The translations under genes and the position numbers were made by a program. Below, in pieces: positions 7,190-14,230 of a stretch of 17,157 nucleotides of DNA. The DNA lies in assembly GCA_009885445.1 (NCBI GenBank), contig VFKQ01000159.1:1-17157 (forward strand), given 5' to 3'. How positions within the stretch are numbered: position 1 is the first letter of the stretch; each line of letters begins with the position of its first letter. The notes beneath the pieces were generated by a model. That model saw only the letters and a list, made by a program, of their open reading frames with translations, did not search any database and was not told the DNA's origin. This DNA comes from Anaerolineaceae bacterium. GTDB lineage: Bacteria; Chloroflexota; Anaerolineae; Anaerolineales; Villigracilaceae.

Positions 7190-8320
7190 TTATTTAGCGA
7201 GAGGTGCCGCGCTGGACGGGTGCGCTACCAGCAGGCCGTGCTGAATATTCCAACTGACGCGCACGGTTGCGCCGGGCTTGAAATCACCGAACTGCTGACC
7301 GACCTGAACCCGCCCAACGAGTCTGGTCTTGTCACGCAATTCGACCAAATATTCAATTGTCGAGCCGAGGTAGACCAGGTCTGTCACCATGCCCTCCAGC
7401 GCGTTGCCAATCTCGCCGACGGGGGCGGACGCGGCCGATTCGACGCGCAGACGCTCGGGTCGCACCACAATGGCGGCGGAGTCGCCGTGCGTTAAGTTTG
7501 CGCGTCGGTGCGCGTCTGGTGCAACTTGCCACGTGCCGCTATTTCCCGCGAGGGTAACATCTTCGCCCGTCACTACGAGTCTACCTGTGAAGACATTCGA
7601 CTCGCCCATAAAGTTGGCGACGAAAAGAGAGTTGGGCGACTCGTACAATTCCTCCACTGTGCCGAATTGTAGGATTTTTCCTGCGTTCATAATCGCCGCG
7701 CGGTCAGACATTACCAATGCTTCTTCCTGGTCGTGCGTGACGAAGAGAAAGGTGATGCCCACCTCGTGTTGCAAGCGTTTCAATTCGAGGCGCATTTCGA
7801 CGCGCAATTTGCGGTCAAGCGCGGTGAGCGGCTCGTCGAGCAACAGAACGCGCGGCCGCTTGACCACGGCGCGAGCCAGGGCAACGCGTTGTCGCTGTCC
7901 GCCGGAAAGCGTATCCGGCTTGCGGCGGGCGAGGCCGCTGAGTCCAACCATTTCGAGTACCTCTGCGGTGCGTTGAGCCACCTCCGCTTTGGCAATTTTC
8001 TCCTGTCGTAAACCATAAGCGACGTTGTCATAAACCGTCATATGCGGAAACAGCGCGTAGGATTGGAACATCATGTTGACGGGACGCCGATACGGTTTCA
8101 CGCCGACGAGGTCTTTGCCGTCGAGCATCAGCCGTCCCGAGTCTGGTGTGACGAAGCCCGCCAACATGCGCAACAGTGTGGTCTTGCCACAGCCACTGGG
8201 TCCGAGCAGTGCGAAAAATTCGTTCTCATGGATGGTCAGGCTGACATTGTCAACTGCCAGCATCTGACCAAAGCGATGCGTGACTGCCTCGATGCGGATG
8301 AGTTCGTTGGTGTTATTCAT
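7190..8320 (-). CDS. potA: Spermidine/putrescine-type ABC transporter ATP-binding protein
   Basis: This is the ATPase of the importer encoded with PotB, PotC and PotD, and it works on the inner face of the membrane. At 376 residues it has the usual PotA length. It shows Walker A GPSGCGKTT (40-48), Q-loop Q86 in MFQSYALFPHMTV, signature LSGGQRQR (138-145), Walker B VLLLDEP (158-164), H-loop H196 in VTHDQEEAL, and a C-terminal regulatory TOBE region (about 285-365, with VRPERLR). ATG 8320 overlaps the end of potC by eight bases, which implies coupled translation. It is the last pot gene of the operon. No clear terminator follows, so some readthrough into the SCO1664-family gene and hom is possible. 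The family is certain; the substrate (polyamine or a related amine) is inferred from the operon. Confidence 0.96.
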   Translation of the reverse strand: MNNTNELIRIEAVTHRFGQMLAVDNVSLTIHENEFFALLGPSGCGKTTLLRMLAGFVTPDSGRLMLDGKDLVGVKPYRRPVNMMFQSYALFPHMTVYDNVAYGLRQEKIAKAEVAQRTAEVLEMVGLSGLARRKPDTLSGGQRQRVALARAVVKRPRVLLLDEPLTALDRKLRVEMRLELKRLQHEVGITFLFVTHDQEEALVMSDRAAIMNAGKILQFGTVEELYESPNSLFVANFMGESNVFTGRLVVTGEDVTLAGNSGTWQVAPDAHRRANLTHGDSAAIVVRPERLRVESAASAPVGEIGNALEGMVTDLVYLGSTIEYLVELRDKTRLVGRVQVGQQFGDFKPGATVRVSWNIQHGLLVAHPSSAAPLAK

Positions 8321-9104
8321 TCAAAGCCTTCAATGGCGTCCCGAAGCGTTGTGCCGCCAGGAGCAATACAATGCTGACCAGCACCACAATGGTGGCCAGT
8401 GCGTTGATGTCTGGGGTGACGCCGAAGCGCACCATGGAGTAAATGAGGATGGGTAATGTTGGTTGCGCCGGGCCGGCGGTGAAGTAAGCGACAACAAATT
8501 CGTCCATTGAGATGGTGAAGGCCAGCAGGGCACCGGCGACAATTCCCGGGAAGATCATGGGCAGTGTGATTTTGAAAAAAGTCGTTACCTCCGAAGCGCC
8601 GAGGTCCAGCGAGGCCTCCTCGATGGAGGGGTCAAAGTGATTGAGTCGTGTGCGCACGATAGCGGCGACGAAGGCAATGTTGAAAACGACGTGTGACAAT
8701 AGTATTGAATACAATCCGAGTGTCATTTGCAGTAATGAGTAAAAAGATAACAGTGCCAGCGCCAAAACAATGTCGGGAATAATCATTGGCACAAAGACCA
8801 GCGCATCGAGCACGGAACTCTTGACCGCGCGTTCGAGTCCCAGCGCGAGCAAGGTGCCGATGGGCGCGGCGATCAGGGTGGAACCGGTTGCGACGATCAA
8901 AGAGTTGAGTGCCGCGCTGATGATATCTTGATTGGCGGCCAGCGCGCCATACCACTTTGTTGAAAATCCGCCCCAGGCCGTTGCAAGCCCAGACTCATTA
9001 AATGACAGCGCCATTAACATCACAATGGGGCCATAAAGAAATAGCAGGACCAAAATCAGGTGAGCGCCAAGTATGCGGCGGCCTGTCAGAAATTCACGCA
9101 ACAT
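8313..9104 (-). CDS. potC: Polyamine-type ABC transporter permease PotC
   Basis: This is a membrane channel subunit of the importer, paired with PotB. It is 263 residues with about six hydrophobic helices; the first (about 13-34) is followed by LSFNESGL, typical of PotC. The ATPase-contacting EAA loop is EEASLDLGASEVTTFF (about 162-177), followed by the expected LPMIFPGIVAG. Its ATG lies inside the last codons of potB (11-base overlap), and its own stop overlaps the potA start by eight bases, so potB-potC-potA are translationally coupled. Residues around FTISMDEFVVAYFTAGP match the PotC/PotI group. Confidence in PotC over PotB comes from length, motif and gene order. Confidence 0.95.
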   Translation of the reverse strand: MLREFLTGRRILGAHLILVLLFLYGPIVMLMALSFNESGLATAWGGFSTKWYGALAANQDIISAALNSLIVATGSTLIAAPIGTLLALGLERAVKSSVLDALVFVPMIIPDIVLALALLSFYSLLQMTLGLYSILLSHVVFNIAFVAAIVRTRLNHFDPSIEEASLDLGASEVTTFFKITLPMIFPGIVAGALLAFTISMDEFVVAYFTAGPAQPTLPILIYSMVRFGVTPDINALATIVVLVSIVLLLAAQRFGTPLKALNE

Positions 9105-9948
9105 TAGTTGCCTGCCTCTCGCGATTGGCCAGCCAAGCCTGGAAAAATAGCAGAACCATAATGAGAGCCATGGTCAGGAATGCCAGCGCCGAACCAAAGG
9201 GCCAGTCGCGCGCTTTCAGGAATTGGTCACGAATCAGATTGCCGAGCAGAATTTCCTGTCCGCCGCCAAGCAACTCAGGGACAAAAAAGTTGCCGAGGCT
9301 GGGGATGAACACGAACAGGGCGCCGGCAAAAACTCCGCGCAGAGTCAGCGGAAAAGTAACGGTCAGGAATGTTTTGAGCGGAGTCGCCCCGAGATCCGCG
9401 GAGGCTTCAGCGTATTCCGGGTTTAAGCGCTCAATCGCGGCGTAGAGCGGCAGAATCATGAACGGTAGATAGCCGTATAACAGGCCAATCGTGATGGCGG
9501 ATTGGGTATACAGCAACTCGAGCCGCGCGTTGACTCCCAGCGCGAGCAGCATGTGATTAATAATTCCCTCGCTGTTCAGCAGGACGATCCAGGCATAGGT
9601 GCGAATCAGATAGCTGGTCCAAAATGGCAGCACCACCAAACCCAGCAACACCGTGCGCCATCTGGCCGGACTCGTCGCGATGTAATAGGCCACCGGGTAG
9701 CCAATCAGCAACGCCAGCGCGGTGGTGACAATGGCTATTTTCAACGACAGCAAGAAAATACGGACGAAGAGGGGCTCGACAGCGCGCGCATAATTCTGGA
9801 GTGTAAACTCGTAAACGATGCCGCCAAAACTGCCGCGCTGGAAGAAACTGTAGACAAACAATATCCCCAGCGGCACCAAAAGAAAGATGGCCAGCCATGT
9901 CAGACCGGGGCCGAGCAGGATTAATCGTTGAACGATATTCTTCTTCAC
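9094..9948 (-). CDS. potB: Polyamine-type ABC transporter permease PotB
   Basis: This is the first permease subunit of the importer. It is 284 residues with about six membrane helices. The first, LILLGPGLTWLAIFLLVPLG, begins near residue 9. The EAA loop YAEASADLGATPLKTF (about 189-204) is followed by FPLTLRGVFAG. SLGNFFVPELLGGG is a PotB/PotH hallmark. The start is GTG at 9948, supported by AGAGG four bases upstream and by homologue-like sequence from the first residue. A terminator-like hairpin lies immediately upstream, between potD and this gene, so the permeases may be expressed at a lower level than the binding protein. The stop codon overlaps the potC start. Confidence 0.95.
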   Translation of the reverse strand: MKKNIVQRLILLGPGLTWLAIFLLVPLGILFVYSFFQRGSFGGIVYEFTLQNYARAVEPLFVRIFLLSLKIAIVTTALALLIGYPVAYYIATSPARWRTVLLGLVVLPFWTSYLIRTYAWIVLLNSEGIINHMLLALGVNARLELLYTQSAITIGLLYGYLPFMILPLYAAIERLNPEYAEASADLGATPLKTFLTVTFPLTLRGVFAGALFVFIPSLGNFFVPELLGGGQEILLGNLIRDQFLKARDWPFGSALAFLTMALIMVLLFFQAWLANRERQATNVA

Positions 9949-9962
9949 ACTACCTCTACTCT

Positions 9963-10001
9963 AAAAAAATCTGCGGCCAGGGACGATTCCTGGCCGCAGA
10001 T
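9963..10001 (-). terminator. Terminator-like hairpin between potD and potB
   Basis: On the minus strand perfect 13-base arms ATCTGCGGCCAGG and CCTGGCCGCAGAT surround a seven-base loop and are followed by seven T. It lies 73 bases after the potD stop and 15 before the potB start. It could be a leaky terminator or an mRNA 3'-end-stabilising hairpin inside the operon. Confidence 0.88.
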
Positions 10002-10074
10002 TGAGATTCCCACATCACACACTAGCCACTTTTCTGGCGATGAGCGGTGCATATCGCCGACGATGGCAAGGTGG

Positions 10075-11178
10075 CTACGGTCCGCTGGCCAGAATCTCCG
10101 TTACCAGCTGTGTGTAGAGCGATTGCGCCAAGCCCAGGTCTTGCAGGGCTTCTTGCAATAGCAAATCGGCCGGGCTCATGCCGAGATTCGGGAACTGCGC
10201 GATCAGCGCCGGGTCCAGTTGCTCCATGGCCAATCGACTCGGCACTTTATAGAGAATATTGGTGGCGACCCACACGCCGACTTCAGGACTCAAAACATAG
10301 TTGATGAAGGCATGCGCCGCATCAATATTCTCTGACGAGGCCAGAATCACCATCGTATCTGCCCACAAGTCACTGCCTTCCTTGGGGATCACGAATTTGA
10401 TGTCGGGGTTTTCACCGATACCATAGTTGCACCAGCCGTCCCAAGCCTCCACCATAACAGCCTCGCCGGAAACCAACTTCGAATAGAAGGTTGTGTCATC
10501 GTAGGCCAGCAGAGTTCTCTTGGTTTCTATAAGCAAATCCGCTACCTGTCGCATTTCGGCCTCGTCGGTGGTGTTCACCGAAAAGCCGAGGGCTTTCTGG
10601 GCGGGCATCATTAGCCAGCGCTCTGTAGCCAGCATGGTTGTCTTTCCGCTTGCCTCAGCCGAGGGTTGCAATAAATCGAGCCAGCTATCCGGTGTGTAGC
10701 TGAGCAGGTCAGAGCGGTAGCACAAGCCGGTCGTTCCCCAGGTGTAGGGGACAGAGAATTTATTACCCGGGTCGAAGGGCAGTTGACTGACCTCGGGATA
10801 GAGCTGTTCCAGGTTCGGTATCTTACTGTGGTCAATCTTTGCGAGCAGGCCGAGCTTGTCGAGCGCTTGCGCGAATTGCCCGGTGACGAACACAACGTCA
10901 AAGCCGCGACCCTTACTGGCGATCAGCTTGCCAACGATCTCTTCGTTGGTGGCGTGTAATGCCAGGGTTGCCTCAACGCCGGTCTCTGCCGTAAAATTCG
11001 TAAGCAGGTCCTCGGGCATGTAGGCGTCCCAGTTCGAGATGACAATTTTGCCAGCCGCAACCGGCGGAGACGTCGGCACGTCGGTGGGCGCAACTGTGAC
11101 AGGGCCGCCGCAAGCGGCCAACAACAGGCCGAAAAGCGCGATGAGCGATACGAGGCGTAATCCGATAATCCGTTTCAT
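10075..11178 (-). CDS. potD: PotD-like substrate-binding lipoprotein
   Basis: This is the extracytoplasmic solute-binding component that delivers the substrate to PotBC. It is 367 residues. The N-terminus is a lipoprotein signal, with a positively charged start, a hydrophobic stretch and LLLAAC giving lipidation at C23. A short Pro/Thr linker follows. PotD-like landmarks include VISNWDAYMPEDLL (about 46-59), KIDHSKIPN, SVPYTWGTTGLCY, and EAWDGW with a later DLWADTM. Recalled from E. coli PotD, the aromatic positions in NW..Y, AWDGW, WAD and LYKVP look kept. The Tyr85 and Glu171 positions appear replaced, so the ligand may not be plain spermidine or putrescine. AAGGAG precedes the ATG and overlaps the aldehyde dehydrogenase stop (14-base gap), placing both genes in one operon. 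PotD-family membership is secure; the ligand is not. Confidence 0.93.
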   Translation of the reverse strand: MKRIIGLRLVSLIALFGLLLAACGGPVTVAPTDVPTSPPVAAGKIVISNWDAYMPEDLLTNFTAETGVEATLALHATNEEIVGKLIASKGRGFDVVFVTGQFAQALDKLGLLAKIDHSKIPNLEQLYPEVSQLPFDPGNKFSVPYTWGTTGLCYRSDLLSYTPDSWLDLLQPSAEASGKTTMLATERWLMMPAQKALGFSVNTTDEAEMRQVADLLIETKRTLLAYDDTTFYSKLVSGEAVMVEAWDGWCNYGIGENPDIKFVIPKEGSDLWADTMVILASSENIDAAHAFINYVLSPEVGVWVATNILYKVPSRLAMEQLDPALIAQFPNLGMSPADLLLQEALQDLGLAQSLYTQLVTEILASGP

Positions 11179-11192
11179 TCTATTTCTCTCCT

Positions 11193-12707
11193 TTAGCGGG
11201 TGTTTGCATAGTCAATGACGATGGTGTTGAGATAAACCATATTCTGCAACGTATATTTGCCTCCGATTCTGCCGTGTCCGCTGACCGTACCGCCGCCGCC
11301 GCCGAAGGGAACATGCGGCTCCCAGTAGTCGGTCGAATCATTAACGACCAAATTGCCGGTCTTCAATCGGTCGGCGAAGTACATCGTGCGTTTGAGGCTG
11401 GAGGTGAACAGGCCCATCTGCAAGCCATATTTACCGCTGTTGGCAATGCGAATCAACTCGTCGTCACTATCCACTTGCAACATGGCCGCCAACGGTCCAA
11501 ACGATTCCTCAGAGTGGATTAACGCGCCCTCGGGCACGTCCGCGATGACGGTGGGTTCGTAGTAAAGATTGGTGGGGAAGCCTGTGGCGCGCTTGCCGCC
11601 AAACAGCACCTTGCCTCCCAGTTTGACCGCATCAGCCAGATGACGATCCATTTTGGCCGCGGTCATTTCATTACATAGAGGCCCCATCGTGGTGGCGGGA
11701 TCGAACGGGTCACCAAGCACTATCTTCCTGGCCTGATCCACCATTCTTTCCTTGAACTCGGGATAAACGCGCTGACTCACTAGAATTCTTTCGGTGGCGC
11801 AACAAACCTGACCGGAATCGTAGAAGCAACCAAAGGCGGTCAATTCGGCGGCCTTCTCAAGATTGGCGTCGTCCAGAATAATCGTCGGGCCGTTGCCACC
11901 CATCTCGAGCAGTTTGTGTTTCAAACCTGCGCGCTGAGAAATCATCAGGCCGGTGCGATCCGACCCAATGAAGCCAATCGCGTCGACTCCCGGGTGGGTG
12001 ATCAGCTGGTCGCCCACCGTCGGCCCCGCGCCCGGCAGACAGTTGAGCACGCCGGGCGGCAAGTCCGCATCTTGAATGATCTCCGAAAAAAGCAGACCAG
12101 TGATGGGCGTATATTCTGAAGGCTTGAAGATGATGGTGTTTCCAGATGCAATTCCCGGGCCAAGTAACTCGGAGGGAATCAATGTGGGGAAATTCCACGG
12201 CGTAATGCAAACCCATACGCCATACGGTCGATAGAAGGTGTAGATTCTTTTGTTGGGATCGCGAGCGGGGATGATCGGACTTTCCTGGCGCTTGACGTCC
12301 TCTGCGGCGATACGAAAATTCTCTGCCGATTCGGTTACGCAACCAATCGCCTCCGCCGTATACGGTTTGCCACTCTCGAGCGTGGACATGCGCGCCAGCT
12401 CTTCGATGCGCTTGTCAATGCTCTGCGCAATGCGATGAGTCAGTTGCGCCCGATCAAAAGGCCCCCATTGGCGAAATTTCTCAAAAGCGGCGCGCGACGA
12501 TTTCACGGCCCGATCAACATCTTGCGGACTCGGCACCGGCACGTAGCCGATGATTTCGCCAGTGACCGGCGAATGAACTGCTGTTTCCTCGCCTGTTGAG
12601 CTGGCGACCCATTCTCCGTCAATGAGCATTTTGTGATGCTTGGCACCCGGTCTTTCTTTGGTCAACGGCTGTGTCAGTTTTGCAGGGGGCATGATTGTCT
12701 CTATCAA
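11193..12707 (-). CDS. NAD(P)-dependent aldehyde dehydrogenase, probably polyamine/GABA catabolic
   Basis: It oxidises an aldehyde to a carboxylic acid with NAD(P). It is 504 residues, normal for the ALDH superfamily. Motifs are TPWNFP with N172, KPSE with K195, catalytic base E268 in LLEMGGNGP, catalytic Cys C302 in GQVCCATERI, and EESFGP near the C-terminus. The exact substrate cannot be read from sequence. As the first gene before potDBCA, aminoaldehydes from putrescine or spermidine, or succinate semialdehyde, are the natural guesses. The start is TTG at 12707 because AAAGGAG lies exactly six bases before it, whereas the ATG five codons further in (12692) has no usable Shine-Dalgarno. It has its own promoter and operator palindrome upstream, so a repressor not encoded in this window probably controls the operon. 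Confidence 0.93.
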   Translation of the reverse strand: MIETIMPPAKLTQPLTKERPGAKHHKMLIDGEWVASSTGEETAVHSPVTGEIIGYVPVPSPQDVDRAVKSSRAAFEKFRQWGPFDRAQLTHRIAQSIDKRIEELARMSTLESGKPYTAEAIGCVTESAENFRIAAEDVKRQESPIIPARDPNKRIYTFYRPYGVWVCITPWNFPTLIPSELLGPGIASGNTIIFKPSEYTPITGLLFSEIIQDADLPPGVLNCLPGAGPTVGDQLITHPGVDAIGFIGSDRTGLMISQRAGLKHKLLEMGGNGPTIILDDANLEKAAELTAFGCFYDSGQVCCATERILVSQRVYPEFKERMVDQARKIVLGDPFDPATTMGPLCNEMTAAKMDRHLADAVKLGGKVLFGGKRATGFPTNLYYEPTVIADVPEGALIHSEESFGPLAAMLQVDSDDELIRIANSGKYGLQMGLFTSSLKRTMYFADRLKTGNLVVNDSTDYWEPHVPFGGGGGTVSGHGRIGGKYTLQNMVYLNTIVIDYANTR

Positions 12708-12713
12708 CTTTGA

Positions 12714-12720
12714 CTCCTTT
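12714..12720 (-). promoter_or_regulatory. Shine-Dalgarno AAAGGAG fixing a TTG start
   Basis: The minus strand reads AAAGGAG, six bases, then TTG (12705-12707). The spacing is ideal for TTG, while the next in-frame ATG is 21 bases away. This decides the start of the aldehyde dehydrogenase. Confidence 0.75.
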
Positions 12721-12723
12721 TTG

Positions 12724-12747
12724 TTTGTAGATTACTTTATCTACAAA
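12724..12747. promoter_or_regulatory. Operator-like palindrome upstream of the aldehyde dehydrogenase/pot operon
   Basis: Perfect nine-base arms TTTGTAGAT and ATCTACAAA are separated by six bases. The site begins at the edge of the -10 box and covers the expected transcription start, the classic place for a repressor. No T-run follows, so it is not a terminator. The cognate regulator is not in this window. Confidence 0.75.
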
Positions 12748-12775
12748 GTATAAATGTTTCGCGCAAAATAATCAA
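12747..12775 (-). promoter_or_regulatory. Sigma70-like promoter of the aldehyde dehydrogenase/pot operon
   Basis: On the minus strand TTGATT (12770-12775), a 17-base spacer and TATACT (12747-12752) match the -35 and -10 consensus with ideal spacing. The -35 overlaps the stop codon of the DUF3090 gene. The predicted start near 12740 gives a leader of about 33 bases containing the operator and Shine-Dalgarno. Confidence 0.75.
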
Positions 12776-13305
12776 TGTAAGTGCCCGTTCTTCTTGGGGC
12801 AAAAATGTCCCTCGGGGTCCATGGGTTGACCACACTGCGGACAAAACGGACGTCCGCGGGTGATGACTTCAACGCCCCAACGCGCCAACTTGCGCACTTG
12901 CGAGCGCGTCACCCAATAACGCACGACCGCGGCGTCATCGGGGTCTTCTTCTTCAGTCAGCAATTCTTTGACGAAGAGCACGACCACGTCACGCACTTTG
13001 TCGTAGCCGAGGCCCACTTCGCCGACGCGGAAGTGCGGGTCTACCGGCGGGTGGATATGCATCTGGTCTTCAATAAAATCCGCCGAGGCTTCTTGAAGGC
13101 TTGGGGTCTGGCGCGAGATCTCAGCCAAAAACTGCTCCACACCAATAGACATGGAATGCAATTGCGTCTTCTCGATCAACACCGACACGGGCGGCTGGTC
13201 TTTCTGCCAGCCTTGCAAATAAAACACGCGTTGACCCGGCTGACCGATGGCATCGGCAGTGATATGTTCGCAGGGGTCAACGTCCATTTCAAATTTTGGA
13301 GGCAT
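12772..13305 (-). CDS. DUF3090 family protein (TIGR03847) with C-terminal zinc ribbon
   Basis: This is a 177-residue protein of unknown function. The family is recognised from VEQFLAEI (56-63), FRVGEVGLGYD (92-102), VRYWVTRSQVRKLARWGVEVI (128-148) and the C-terminal RPFCPQCGQPMDPEGHFCP motif, in which C155, C158, H167 and C169 can form a zinc site. In Actinobacteria DUF3090 belongs to a three-gene set with a SCO1664-family protein and a histidine-phosphatase-like protein. Here the SCO1664-family member is present about 5.6 kb downstream on the same strand, and the phosphatase is not seen. ATG 13305 is preceded by TATACT ending six bases away and by no Shine-Dalgarno, suggesting a leaderless mRNA. 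Its stop codon overlaps the -35 of the next operon. No function can be assigned. Confidence 0.92.
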   Translation of the reverse strand: MPPKFEMDVDPCEHITADAIGQPGQRVFYLQGWQKDQPPVSVLIEKTQLHSMSIGVEQFLAEISRQTPSLQEASADFIEDQMHIHPPVDPHFRVGEVGLGYDKVRDVVVLFVKELLTEEEDPDDAAVVRYWVTRSQVRKLARWGVEVITRGRPFCPQCGQPMDPEGHFCPKKNGHLH

Positions 13306-13311
13306 GCTCGC

Positions 13312-13317
13312 AGTATA
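13312..13317 (-). promoter_or_regulatory. -10 box (TATACT) of the DUF3090 gene, probably leaderless
   Basis: The minus strand reads GGTATACT, six bases, ATG, the same layout as radA. The -35 region would fall at the edge of the palindrome at 13333-13391 and no good hexamer is visible there. Confidence 0.45.
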
Positions 13318-13332
13318 CCATGCTCATTTTTA

Positions 13333-13391
13333 GCCACGGATTACACGGATTTTCACTGATTTTTTCCGTGCAAATCCGTGTAATCCGTGGC
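13333..13391. repeat. Perfect 20-base-arm palindrome, CCACGGATTACACGG type
   Basis: The arms GCCACGGATTACACGGATTT and AAATCCGTGTAATCCGTGGC are exact reverse complements around a 19-base centre that itself holds a degenerate further unit (TTCACTGA..CCGTG). It sits between the divergent DUF3090 and amidase genes, against both promoter regions. It resembles the two CCACAGAG palindromes elsewhere in the window. Confidence 0.9.
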
Positions 13392-13407
13392 AAAGGGTTT
13401 AAGCCTC

Positions 13408-13436
13408 TTGCCATTTCTGCTTCACACGATTAACAT
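13408..13436 (+). promoter_or_regulatory. Candidate promoter of the amidase/transpeptidase genes
   Basis: TTGCCA (13408-13413), a 17-base spacer and TAACAT (13431-13436) give a plausible -35/-10 pair. The -10 ends eight bases before the amidase ATG and no Shine-Dalgarno is present, so the transcript may start at or next to the ATG. Confidence 0.5.
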
Positions 13437-13444
13437 CCTCCCAC

Positions 13445-14230
13445 ATGGAATCAAATCACACACCTCGTCCCGCGCCGCGTGCGCATTTACTCGGCCCCTC
13501 GCTGCTCGTCGCCGCATTACTCGCGACCCTCTTCACCGCATGGACTCCCGAGAACCTGGCCTTCGACAACATCACGCGCCAGATTGACTTGATGCTCACC
13601 CCGCAAGTTGTCGGCGGCGCTCCCGCGCTGACCACGCCCCAACCCGCGCTACGCATCGCGCTCGTGGCGGGTCACCTCGGCAACGACTCGGGCGCGGTCT
13701 GCGTCGACGAGAACGGAAACGACACCCTCACCGAACAGTCAGTTAATTTCAAAATTGCTGAACTCGTTCAAAGCAGTCTCACTGCCAAAGGTTTTCAAGT
13801 GGACATTTTGCAAGAATTCGACACGCGCCTGAGCGGACTGCGCGCCGTCGTGCTCATCTCCATCCACAACGACTCGTGCGATTACGTCAACGACGAAGCC
13901 ACTGGTTTTAAAGTGGCCGCGGCCATGGATACGCGCGACGTCAACCGCGCCACACGTCTCACCGCCTGCCTCGTCGATCGTTACGCGCGCGTCACACGTC
14001 TCACCTTCCATGCCGGAAGTATCACCACAGACATGACGCAATATCACTCGTTCTCCGAAATAGACCCGAGCACCGTGGCCGCCATCATCGAAACCGGCTT
14101 CCTCAATCTCGACCGCGACTTCCTGACCACGCACACCGACCAGGTGGCCGAGGGCATCGTGCAGAGCGTGCTGTGTTTCGTCAATAACGAGAACGTCGAG
14201 CCTACGCCCATGCCCACTTTTGCGCCATGA
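13445..14230 (+). CDS. N-acetylmuramoyl-L-alanine amidase (Amidase_3), membrane-anchored
   Basis: It cleaves the bond between N-acetylmuramic acid and the stem-peptide L-alanine in peptidoglycan and acts outside the membrane. It has 261 residues: a short basic N-terminus; one hydrophobic segment (about 16-32) as signal or anchor; a linker; then the catalytic domain (about 69-250). Zinc and catalytic residues fit Amidase_3: H77 in VAGHLGNDSG, E97 in LTEQSVN, H141 in ISIHNDSC and E216 in IIETGFL. The C-terminus ends in a short Thr/Pro tail. The catalytic domain is compact and no cell-wall-binding domain is seen. The stop codon overlaps the start of the following L,D-transpeptidase by four bases (ATGA), so the two are translated together. 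A divergent, repeat-containing gap separates it from DUF3090. Confidence 0.92.
   Translation: MESNHTPRPAPRAHLLGPSLLVAALLATLFTAWTPENLAFDNITRQIDLMLTPQVVGGAPALTTPQPALRIALVAGHLGNDSGAVCVDENGNDTLTEQSVNFKIAELVQSSLTAKGFQVDILQEFDTRLSGLRAVVLISIHNDSCDYVNDEATGFKVAAAMDTRDVNRATRLTACLVDRYARVTRLTFHAGSITTDMTQYHSFSEIDPSTVAAIIETGFLNLDRDFLTTHTDQVAEGIVQSVLCFVNNENVEPTPMPTFAP

Noticed and set aside
12690..12692. ATG as start of the aldehyde dehydrogenase
   Set aside because: It lacks a ribosome site at suitable distance, whereas TTG 12705-12707 has AAAGGAG at six bases.
7120..12771. The pot operon as a transposon or genomic island
   Set aside because: No transposase, integrase, tRNA target, terminal inverted repeats or flanking direct repeats are visible. 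Only gene order suggests insertion, so it is kept as a finding and not called a mobile element.
12781..13359. 192-codon open frame on the plus strand opposite DUF3090
   Set aside because: It is antisense to a recognised family, has no Shine-Dalgarno or family motif, and runs into the palindrome at its 3' end.
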